NCBI GenBank assembly: GCA_036674765.1
Contig: JARVKI010000030.1
Location: 248,001 to 312,000 of the forward strand
Source: Seiridium cupressi
Taxonomy: Eukaryota; Ascomycota; Sordariomycetes; Amphisphaeriales; Sporocadaceae
Direction: 5' to 3'
Length of the DNA: 64,000 nt
The position numbers and the translations under genes are program-made. Shown here in pieces: positions 35,490 to 44,849 of this stretch (position 1 is the first letter of the stretch; each line of letters begins with the position of its first letter). The notes beneath the pieces are model-generated. The model searched no databases, was not told the DNA's origin, and was given only the letters and a program-made list of their open reading frames with translations.

Positions 35490-35909
35490 TTATTTCCCTG
35501 CAAATGCAAGCAGGTAGACTAGACCAGGGCCCACAAGCTCAACGGCTGTGGCGACCTTGACCCATGTCGCGGCCATTCCGTGGCTCAGTCCCGAAGCTGC
35601 TCGTCCGAGACCGCCTAGAAACATGACGCCGCCTAATACCGCAAGGGGCACGCGCCTTGATACCAAATTATTGCTTGCCCACCAAAGTATCATTCCATAC
35701 CCAGCCCACATGGCTCCAAGGAAGCGGAGTTGGCTGTCCATCAGAGAAACTGTTGCTGGTTTTGGGGCGGATTCTCCGGGTTTCGTAGCAATCATGCGAA
35801 TTCCAAAAAGGACATCGGCGGACCCTGTTGCGATAGAGACAATGGAAAATGCTTTCAAGGCTTGTGAGATCAAACCAGGTTGAACATATTGGGGGCGTGT
35901 GAACTCCAT
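35490..35909 (-). CDS. DUF4345 family small membrane protein
   Basis: An intronless frame of 139 aa from the ATG at 35909 encodes four hydrophobic helices: residues of about 10-30, 50-70, 80-100 and 110-135. The order of motifs (a Gly-rich first helix, a Gln-Leu-Arg-Phe-Leu-Gly-Ala-Met-Trp segment, a Gly-Gly-Val-Met-Phe-Leu-Gly-Gly-Leu-Gly-Arg segment and a final Glu-Leu helix) matches DUF4345 proteins. Those are small integral membrane proteins of unknown function in fungi and bacteria. Confidence 0.75.
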   Translation of the reverse strand: MEFTRPQYVQPGLISQALKAFSIVSIATGSADVLFGIRMIATKPGESAPKPATVSLMDSQLRFLGAMWAGYGMILWWASNNLVSRRVPLAVLGGVMFLGGLGRAASGLSHGMAATWVKVATAVELVGPGLVYLLAFAGK

Positions 35910-36709
35910 CTGAATATTGATATGAAGTGTAAACAATATTATGAAGGCTTATATTTTGAGCTATAATGGCGAGATAATGGCAAGTGACACGGAAGAATTG
36001 TAGTTGATCTGATGACGATGATTGCGGAAGGGGCGGATAGTAAGCAATGATACTCCCCTCAGAATTCGCACAACTGATATGTAGCAATGGCAGAAGAAGT
36101 CTGGGCAGCAGGGATCGGATTATTAATTGAACCACGGTGATAAGCATAACGCCGAACAACCCCCCGAAAGTAATCCTTCCGACTTAACTGGGTCGCTGAC
36201 AAGTGAAGTCATTGACATGATATGAGAGAGAGAATTGGAAACACTATAAAACTCGCTAGGAATGTCTAGCGCGAAAAGACCGATGGAGACAAAATAATAA
36301 TTAAAATAAAAGTTTAACCCGCTCATTTCTGGTCTAACCTAGCATGAGACAGAACGACAGCTAGGAGGGGAATGAGAAGTTCGGTTTCAGAGCCAGCAGA
36401 TATCGCTGGGGAATTCATAGCCGGTTCGTCGTTCTGATTGTTTTTCCAGGGTAGGCAAACGGGATTAGGTTCAGGTTGTCAGTCCCAACATCTAGATGGA
36501 ACACTGCGCAAGCGCGATGGATGCCAGCCAACTCATAACCATAATTCAGCTGTATTAGTCTGTGGAGTTTTGCTAGTGGATTTCTATGCAGAGCCGTTGA
36601 TCAAGACGGTATAAAAAGAGCGCTCGGTGAATCAAATCCGGAAGCGTAGCTGAGCTCTGAGTGCTTGACGAAGTACGACAAGACCAATTACTAGCATAAA
36701 GAAAAGAGG
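35910..36709. other. Intergenic, AT-rich, with TATA box
   Basis: No gene is seen. A GGTATAAAAAG sequence at about 36608-36618 is a good TATA-box match and lies about 100 bp before the ATG of the small plus-strand gene candidate at 36710. Confidence 0.4.
36608..36618 (+). promoter_or_regulatory. TATA-box candidate
   Basis: GGTATAAAAAG, about 100 bp upstream of the ATG at 36710 in the same orientation. The spacing is reasonable for a fungal core promoter. Confidence 0.35.
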
Positions 36710-37004
36710 ATGATGTATCATCGCGACTTAGATATATCGAATCTATTCTACATCATGGATGAGGCCGAATATAATGAAAAGCATCGCATTGTGAACGAGT
36801 CATTCCTCGCCTTGTTCAAGTATGTCTAAGTCAACTCCAAGCAAAGTTTCCGTGGCAAATGGTAATCCCTAATGTCCTTGCAGTATCTTCAAGACTCTAA
36901 GGCCTACTCTGAGCCTCATGATCATTCCCATGATATCCAGTAGGGAAGAATCCTACTTGGCCAGGCGACTGGGTGCGCAGTGGCAGTCCTTACGGCACCA
37001 ATGA
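36710..37004 (+). CDS. Candidate small two-exon gene
   Basis: Exons 36710-36819 and 36884-37004 join to 76 aa. The intron has an excellent GTATGT donor, a CCTAATG branch-like sequence and a TTGCAG acceptor, and a TATA-like box lies upstream. The N-terminus is acidic and soluble; the second exon encodes a short hydrophobic helix. Its 3' end overlaps the 3' end of the convergent cysteine-module gene by 52 bp. No family is recognised. The intron quality is the main reason to list it. Confidence 0.3.
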
Positions 37005-38314
37005 TTGCCGCTTTTAATCCCATAGTCAGTACATGTGGTATTCTTAAGCAGGCAGCTTATTGTCTTGTCCATATTACCGCACCAAATGGGACGGCCCATA
37101 TGGTCCACCACCTCGGTTGTTGTGTTGCGAGGCGCCAATTGATGGCAGGAGCATTTCTCCCGGCAATCCTCGGTCAAGCTTACAACTCCACCCGGAGTGC
37201 AGGCTGCGCCTTGGGCGACACACTCATATTCCATGTTCTTGCTGTCACACGAGAGATGGCCATTCTGTGTGCCAGAACGTCGCTTACGGCTGTCAATATC
37301 CTTGATGGGCGGGTCGCTATTGTCCCATATGCGGCAGTAGCATAGCTTGCGGCAAGCCTCGCTCGAGCTGACTATACCCTCTTCAGAACATTCGGTGCCC
37401 AAAACAGAACATTCCTCGGTGAAATCGAAGCTGCCACAATAGAAAGATGAGTCACGTATATCGTCGCCCGAACTGCGCTTGGAAATATCATCATTGTCGA
37501 ATATGCCATTACTATTGCCTGCGGACGGGCCACTCTTTGCAGTCTGGGCGGGCTTCTCCAAAAGTTCTAGTTGGACAGTGCCGATAACTGTGACCACTTC
37601 GAGGCCATCCGGATCGGTGGGAGATGCGTTATTGTTTGTGGTTATAGATGAATCCTCCGGTGAGTGATCGGTTTTGGCCATCTTGGTGCCTCGGACAACG
37701 CCGTAGGCGTCGGGGGTGTCGGGGTGAGGATTAGCGACATTCTTGCCATTGGCCTGGCTGATCTCGCGACAAGTACACTGGTCGATACAGGATTGGTCCT
37801 CGGAATCGAGCTTCGAGCTTGAGCATCGAGTATTGTTGTAATACCTAGTTTCCTTGCGGTCAACGACTAGACTTTTGGACACAGGCAAAGATGGAGCGAT
37901 GATGTCCGTAAATCAAAGCAAACGCAACACAGGTTTTTCATCGGTCGAAAGACACGTCAAGAATGGGAGAATAAAAGATGACCTACCAGCAGACAAACGA
38001 CTTGGTGAACTCCTCCTTGCAGTCGATGAGATAGGTATCGTCAATGCCAAGTGCGGGGAAAAGTGCGGTAGAGACATTCGGAACAAAGGCAGAGGGACCC
38101 TCTTCGCGCTTGACAATCTGCGCAAGCATTGCCATCACCTCGTGTAGCGTTGGTGGCATGGAAGTGTTATTCTTGACGGCAGTGCCACCACCATAGCCAC
38201 CTTGAAGGCCAAGGACGACCACAGTGAAAACTGCCAAAATGGTGAGGAGAACCTGTGCGGCCAACATTAATGGCAGGAACAATATTAGCTACTGGCAAGA
38301 ACGCTGACCTTCAT
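36953..38314 (-). CDS. Secreted protein with four six-cysteine modules and Kex2-type sites
   Basis: Exons 38314-38309 (Met-Lys only), 38252-37987 and 37844-36953 give about 387 aa. Intron 1 (GTCAGC...GCTAAT...CACAG) creates a classical signal peptide from the two-codon first exon. Intron 2 uses donor GTAGGT and acceptor ACTAG. Three modules at residues of about 227-261, 290-324 and 346-380 share the exact spacing C-x8-C-x6-C-x11-C-x3-C-x-C. A fourth, at about 80-116, has C-x9-C-x7-C-x11-C-x3-C-x-C and is split by intron 2, which supports that acceptor. Dibasic Lys-Arg or Arg-Lys-Arg-Arg sites lie before module 1, between modules 1 and 2 and between modules 2 and 3 (about residues 50, 213 and 277). 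An extracellular, possibly proteolytically processed cysteine-rich protein is inferred. I recognise no family. Confidence 0.7.
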
Positions 38315-39576
38315 CGTGAATTATGGTTGATTCAACAAAGCGAGCTACGAAATTTGTTGATGCTGAAAGTCGGTGAGGAACTGAATGGTGGAGCCAACGT
38401 TAGCTTGGTTCGACGGGCATGTGGTTGCTTGGGGTAAGATAGTAGTATCATGGACGCAGGAAGTTGAATATCGAGACTGATTACCCACCTCGAGTTTTGT
38501 TGCAGTGTGTTGGTATCCCTTTTGTCGGGGTTGCCAGTAAGAAAGGCTTCGGTCTGAGGTGTGGCTGCAGGTGCGAGCTGGTAAGTGTTGCTGGGAGAAA
38601 AGTCATCGACTGGAAAACAGCTCCTGGGACAACCCAGAATTAAAACAGAACCCTTGTGGCAAAAATCACTCGTGCGTTCACAGAAAAATACAACATCTAA
38701 TCGATAACGATGATCGGACGATCATCCGAACAGAGAGGGCAACTAGCATGAACGCAGAACTTTTCCTCTTTCCTGCTCCCACATGCGTTCAGAAATGCTG
38801 GAAACTGGGTCTTCTCCAGATATCTTCACTTTACTGTACTCACACGGCTATTTGTTTCGAATACTTGGAAATTCTGATAAATAATCTTTCTTTAACTATA
38901 TTTCATTTGGTTTAATGGCCAACTAAGTGTGGATGCAGTCATGCTGTTTTCTTTTGTATTGAGTATTGAGAATGTCTCGTGTAGCTTAGTTCAAACGTAC
39001 AAGAAGAGTGTTGCACTAACTGAAAATTAAGTGGCTTCGCATTTGCTGAGTTTCGTGACCGTGTCTTGGACCATTTTACTATCTCGCTGCCAATAAAACC
39101 TCTTCTGTTGGGACAGTGTGACAATGCTTCCTTATTATGTTCCATATAATTGCAGAACCTAAAACATTGAATAGTATTTTATGGCTGGTTATATTGTTGT
39201 GCTTCGGTATCCCATCAAAACCCTCTCTCCATCATGGTGTACGTACCCAATATGGCTTGGACTCTCGCCATCGCTTATACCCAATGTAGGATGAATGTAG
39301 TCGCCGTGGATCCATATCTCCAAAGCCATCTTGTTTATAGTCCTCCAACTCTAATCCATGGAATTCAATCTTTCAGGGACCGAAAGCGTTTTTTGCGGCG
39401 CAAATAGACATCTCGTGTCAAGATGCCAAAAACAAGTACAATTCCGCGTGGGGTCTTTCAAACTGCGGCGGTACCTATAATTCCCCAAACATCTTTTTTT
39501 CTCAAGAATTGTGAAGCTGGAAGAACGTCGTCTCGCTGGATCACCCCCAGTTCAGCCGTATTGCCGTTAATATCAG
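38315..39576. other. Intergenic region
   Basis: Promoter side of the cysteine-module gene and further AT-rich sequence. I see no supportable gene. Confidence 0.45.
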
Positions 39577-39759
39577 GTAAATGATGAAGGGCCTGCAACG
39601 CCGATCAGGGACGCTAATGGTGACTTCGTCGATATAGAGATTGTCGAGGTCGAGCCCACAGACTCATCCCTTCGTAAACGAGGGTTGAGTACAGAGCACT
39701 CCACTGGTGAGAACCCCTTGAATATGTGGTTTCAAAATCGTACAGCAAAAGCGACTTGA
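39577..39759 (+). pseudogene. Orphan C-terminal exon or gene remnant
   Basis: After a plausible acceptor (GTTAATATCAG) an open stretch of 60 codons encodes an acidic, well-formed protein tail (Asp-Ile-Glu-Ile-Val-Glu-Val-Glu-Pro, then Ser-Leu-Arg-Lys-Arg, ending with Met-Trp-Phe-Gln-Asn-Arg) and a TGA. I could not find the matching upstream exons, so it is probably the last exon of a gene whose 5' part is lost or decayed. Confidence 0.25.
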
Positions 39760-41159
39760 GTAACTGTAAGTGTACGTGGTGGGACACATAAATGACGGAT
39801 GAATTGTCTGTTTCTTACGACTTCGGGCCCCGTATCCGCTGTAATATTCAGCAACCTTATCACTAAGGAAGGTTCAGGGGCATAGCTTATCACTAGCCTG
39901 AAGTCCAAGTATAAGAGATACATCTCTCTTCCAAAATCTTATCTGGAAGTTTACAGGATCTCTCGACGCGCCTCTCCCCGTGTTAGGTGCGTCACTTGGC
40001 CTTCCACTTCTTTAATCTCAATAGATCGTTTACAGCAGAGACGGATAGGAATCTAGTTGGGCGAAGAAAGACAGAGTTCATCCGCGATTACGATTTGCTT
40101 GCTGGACAGGTCTGTGTGCCTTCTTACCTCTCAGTTGGGTGCGAGCGCAAGACTTTGTATGTGGTACAGTGTAATGGGCTGTGATTGTCACCAAAATGCT
40201 ATTCTTGTGGCGTTGGTAAAGTGGATTCATTTCCAACCAAGTATTATATATCCCGAAAGGAAGGGTCCAGCGCGGGGGGACGCTCAGACAGTCATCAAAG
40301 ATAGGATCGTGTAGCGGTTTGAACTGATGCAAGTTAGGTGCTCCTAATGCATCCACAGTGTTAACAACTGATACCCACTACCGTCGACAAGTACATAATT
40401 GTACAAGCAAGAGCCTGGTCCGAGAAAGCAGAAGAGAAAAGGGAAAATGAAAGCGGCTTGAAATATGGCCAATTCTCCAGCGCGATACCAACGATCTTGC
40501 TTAATTCTTTTCAATGGAATGGCACAAAACGCTTCTATATGTCTGGGCTAGTTCTGAGCTATGGTAGTAGCACTAGTGTTGAATCTCTAAGGTTACATGT
40601 ATGTAATCAAGACGGGAAATGTTAGTATGCGAGAGCAAACTACAGTTCGAGCATTGCTTTAATTTGTAAATCGAAATCACCCTGCCTAATTTCCGTGGAT
40701 ATGCCTCAGAGACTCGAAGCTCTAGCAGCCGATATAGGAGTCATGTTTGGTTACTGCAAGACATCACTCAGCCAGGAGAGATGAGCGCTCGGTGTCAGCC
40801 CGCAGCACGCACGGTTTAGCGGCCCCGGCAGAGGCGGGGCGCCATGCACTCGGCGACGGCAGTCTGAATGGGCGAAGGTGGACCTAACACCATAGTACCA
40901 CGGCGTTTGCTGACGACATGGACCTTAAACATCGCGCGGGGCAAGCCTTTTGCTTAATTGCTTTATAAGGACGAACTAGGATGCACGTAGCGGCAGTGGT
41001 GTTTTTTGATCATATCCGCGGGGAGCCAGGGATCACCGCAGCTTATCGACCACTATCGTAACGCCGGCGGCACGACCCGCGGCGCGGTGGAGCATCCCGC
41101 GAAGTCAGCACTTCGAAGCCGCCGACCCCATCTCAACCTCTAACAGCAAGGCAGCCATC
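39760..41159. other. Intergenic region with GC-rich right end
   Basis: No gene is seen. The segment from about 40790 to 41100 is noticeably GC-rich compared with the AT-rich DNA to its left and is the upstream region of the DUF302 gene. Confidence 0.45.
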
Positions 41160-41714
41160 ATGAGCCCAAAGGACGGCAGCGGCATACCGCATGCATCAAA
41201 TCGTACCATCCAGATCACCCATGTTACGATTCCATGCAATCGGTCATTTGAGGAAGCCAAAGCGGCACTAGAACGAGCTGTCCCGCCGCTGGACTTGACC
41301 TTCCTTGCCAGTAGCAAATCAGGGAATTTCCAGGCCGCTCATACAGCGCTCAAAGCGCTGCCCACACTCAACCACTTCATCCTGCCACCGCGCAACTTTG
41401 GCCGCCTTCTCAACGTGCTCGACCGCGAAGGCAAGGCAATACAGTATGAGATCGGCAATCCTCTAACTGCGACGCTCATGACACAGCATGAGCTTGGTGT
41501 CGGGCTCTACGCCCCGATTCGGGTGCTTCTGCGTGAAGATCGGAATGGAGAAGCTTTCTTTGAGTTCGATCGACCTACGAGTACTATGGGACAATTTGAA
41601 GACGAACAAGTCAACGTGGTGGCTTGCGAATTGGACAGAGACTTGACTGAAGTTCTTGTGATTGCAGCGGGGTGGGAAACGTACGGTCAGTGGAAGTCAA
41701 AGTCACGATTGTGA
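41160..41714 (+). CDS. DUF302 domain protein
   Basis: An intronless frame of 184 aa. The N-terminal part has a strand-helix unit with a Phe-Glu-Glu-Ala-Lys helix. The DUF302 core follows: Tyr-Glu-Ile-Gly-Asn-Pro, then Met-Thr-Gln-His-Glu-Leu-Gly-Val-Gly-Leu-Tyr-Ala-Pro-Ile-Arg-Val-Leu, then Phe-Glu-Phe-Asp-Arg-Pro-Thr-Ser, and a C-terminal helix with Val-Ala-Cys-Glu-Leu-Asp-Arg. DUF302 proteins are small alpha/beta proteins found in bacteria and fungi with no settled function. Length is normal for fungal members. No signal peptide is seen, so it is probably cytosolic. Confidence 0.83.
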   Translation: MSPKDGSGIPHASNRTIQITHVTIPCNRSFEEAKAALERAVPPLDLTFLASSKSGNFQAAHTALKALPTLNHFILPPRNFGRLLNVLDREGKAIQYEIGNPLTATLMTQHELGVGLYAPIRVLLREDRNGEAFFEFDRPTSTMGQFEDEQVNVVACELDRDLTEVLVIAAGWETYGQWKSKSRL

Positions 41715-42130
41715 TACAGTCAATTCGGTACATTGTCCAATCGCTCGGGGCATTCGACCAGGGCACGGGAATACATACTTATAGTCTTTTTAATCTATCA
41801 AAGAGCCTCTCCAAGTCCCGTCCGACTGCACAACTCGGCTGCAATTGGCACCTGTAGTGTACGGTGTCTGGGTGCCGTCGATCAATTGTCGTTGGAATAA
41901 CATCTTACGCACCTCGCACAATACCACAAATTCCATCTGGCTTGCCTCTCAGTTGGGAGAGGAACCGAAAGCGTTATATAGCATTATAATTACTCAGTTA
42001 TTCCCTTCCCCACTGGGTGCGAGGCAGTTGATGTCTCTCTCTATAGAGGGCCAAGCCCTTGAAATGCTGAGTAGAAAGGGCGGTCAAGCAATTTAAAAAG
42101 TAAGTGTAGACATAACTAATACACCAGTAA
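41715..42130. other. Short intergenic region
   Basis: Between the DUF302 gene and the broken HET gene. No gene is seen. Confidence 0.45.
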
Positions 42131-43974
42131 CTAAGTCTGATTATCCGTCTTCTTTTCTGTGTCATCTTCCCTGAGGGTACGACTACGGCTTCTCATCTTT
42201 TCCAAGACTCTCAGAAGCCCTAAGATTGCCTTGAGAATATCATTAGGGTTAGCCATTTCTCGACTAGTATATTGTTCCAACAACTTTGCATATTGGTCAA
42301 AAAATGGCGACCTTCGAAAGACGATAGTCTCATCCCAACTCTTTCTGACCGTAAGTTCGAAATTATCTGCAGGCATAGAGAGATTGACGATGGGGGGCGG
42401 CCCGTTAGCGGCATGGATAGCTGGCATATCTTTACGCAAAATGCCATGTCTGCAGTGGAAGCTGACGTGGTTTTCGCCAAATACCAGCCTCCGTCTTGGC
42501 AGGAGCTTTTCCTGCAATGTCCAGGCTCGGGTGTCCTATTTTCCATATGAGTCATCGTATTGGATGGGAAACATTACGTTGACATTCGGCGCTACCTCTC
42601 TAGCCATCTGCCCTGGCTTACGATCAGAGGTAATGCCTGCTAAACCTGCCTGGGAGTCCTGACCAGCTGCCGCGATAATTGTTACAACAGCATGACCGAA
42701 TATGCTGTCCATTTGCTTGAGCTGCTCGTCGCGTGCTGATTTATTGTCGTTGTCTGGGTGTTCCTGATGACACAAAGGCTGTCTACCCAGAGATATCGGA
42801 TCCCCAACCGTGTAGCCACCTCGAACGCATCGCGTGTCGTCCGTGCCACCTGGTCTTGTGGAATTCCGTTACGGAGCTGTGATGCATTTGACCGGTAGAG
42901 ATTTAAGGCTTTCTTTCCTGTGCCACCCCATACATAGGAGAGGACAGCATATTTCGGCAGCGGCCTCTGCGATGGGATCTGTACGACCTTGTAGTTTCTT
43001 GTATCATCCAGTTCAACAAGTCGAAAATGCTCTCCCGAAGGCCGAGGTAGGTCAATAGACCAATCTGGTTTTGCACATTCCTTCCCATGATATAAATGGC
43101 AATACTCTAAGCATCGAAGGCAGTCGCCCTTGACATCGACCCTTTCCTTGAGGATATTTACGAAATGGAGGAATCGTCCATATCGTTGATAACTCGACGC
43201 AATCCGGAAGTTGAACGAGCTAAGAACTGACAATCTTGGCTGCGGCGCGTTCCCATATCCATAGACCTTAATTCTGAGAAGACCCGCTTCGGGATCATTG
43301 ATGTTGTCCATTTGAATATATGCGACGGCGGGTAATTTAAAGTCAGTCCCCATCGCAGTATTGGCTACTGTTGCTGCACTACCTATTCCAGCTGTGGCAC
43401 CATGGTCCCTTATCGCAAGAGCCGTAGCGGCCCCGCCGGCAGCAGCGAGGCTGGTTCTGGCCCCGTCTTCAGCAAATTCGCGGGTTCTCACACGCTTCTC
43501 TTGTACGGGTGCGTCCGTATCAGATTCATTATATTCGAGCTCAATTTTGTTGCGGCTGTTTCCAAAGGGACTGTAGCCTTTCAGCCGGTCTTTCAGTTCT
43601 TCCAGGTCTTCAGGGAGGGTTTTTTGCCTCGTTGCCCATCTTTCGAAGGTCGTGTTTTGAAAATCTGGAGGCAGGTGCTCTTTGATGGCCGGATGTTCGA
43701 ACGGGTCGTGTAGTGCGATGGCATCGAAAAGAAGCTCACAAAATCTGCGTTTTTTGTAATTCTTTATGATAGCATAAAGGGAGAAAAGAGGTAGGCGCGC
43801 AGGTATAAGCCCGTTTTGAGATGAGACCGACGGCGAAGCGAACTGACCGAAGTCGATCTTAGAACATTCATTGCAAAGGGCAAACTTGGTCCTCTTTCTC
43901 CATATAAAGCTGTAGCGCTGTGCATCTTCTGTGTCAGTGATCGAATGGGGGATGGGAGGTCGCGAGGGGCCCAT
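42131..43974 (-). pseudogene. Broken HET-domain (heterokaryon incompatibility) gene
   Basis: From ATG 43974 a frame of 430 codons includes an N-terminal fungal region and the start of a HET domain: Tyr-Ala-Val-Leu-Ser-Tyr-Val-Trp-Gly-Gly and Leu-Trp-Val-Asp-Ser-Leu-Cys-Val-Ile. Directly after that motif, at about 42766, the frame shifts by one base; the +1 frame then reads the expected continuation (Gln-Met-Asp-Ser-Ile-Phe-Gly-His-Ala). Further on, a TAG at about 42536 replaces the Trp expected before Asp-Thr-Arg-Ala-Trp-Thr-Leu-Gln-Glu, and the same frame continues to a stop at 42131. Intact HET proteins trigger cell death on meeting a different allele; this copy cannot make a full product. 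A one-base sequencing error could explain the shift but not also the stop. Confidence 0.8.
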
Positions 43975-44849
43975 GTCTATGTGCTAGAGAGATATAAGAA
44001 AGAAAAAAAAAAACCAGACGGTGATTGTTTTATCTGTGCAAGTAGCCAATAATACTGAGCTGTTTACCGGAGATGAACTTAATTGGTAGGGCGCTTTATG
44101 GAAGTTACATGTCAAGAGAGATCGACTAAAGCTCAGTGAGCAATTTATACAGTGTCGCAAGCCATTCCATTTACAGGTCAGGCTGCGAGTGTGCCAGCGC
44201 CGTGACTTGGGGCTTACTCCCATCTGATCCTGGTCATGCTGACTGCAGGAACTTGGGTGATTAACGAATGAAAAATTCTACCGCCCGATGTCCTATATAC
44301 AAGCGCTCAAGCACTATCATCGGTGGTGGTCGCGGCTGGCAATGGCGGTGTGCTTTGATTGGGTTAAGAATTTTCGAAATATGCTGTATCACCCCAACTC
44401 TGACATCATTACCGAACGGAAATCCAAGCTATTGTCACCGTCTAGGAGGGTCAAAAGATGCGAGACCAAGGGCCACAACGGCCTCCATCTTGACAGCTAG
44501 TTACAATTAGGCTGCAGAGAGACAGTAATGGGAAATAATGGTCACACGATGTATCGTTCTGCAACAGAGCCATACTCGGCCAACCAATTCGATCAACGTC
44601 AGGCTGCGGGTTGGTTGAATAAGGGGGGTAAACCATGCATGTGACATAAACAGCCAATCTGTCCACAGCCTTACCCAGACGTTGACTTCTCCAAGGTGTC
44701 GATCTGGGACAACATTGAATAATTTATAAATATATTTCATGTATGTAGGCGGCTACATCAAACTGCTTGCAGTGATATCTTTAAGATCTCTCATATTTCT
44801 TTTGATGAAATCAATGAGCTTCGGCGTTATATATCATGTCTAGTGTCAT
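43975..44849. other. Intergenic region
   Basis: Upstream of the broken HET gene and downstream of the surface-protein gene. No gene is seen. A short poly(A)-like run lies near 44002-44012. Confidence 0.45.
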
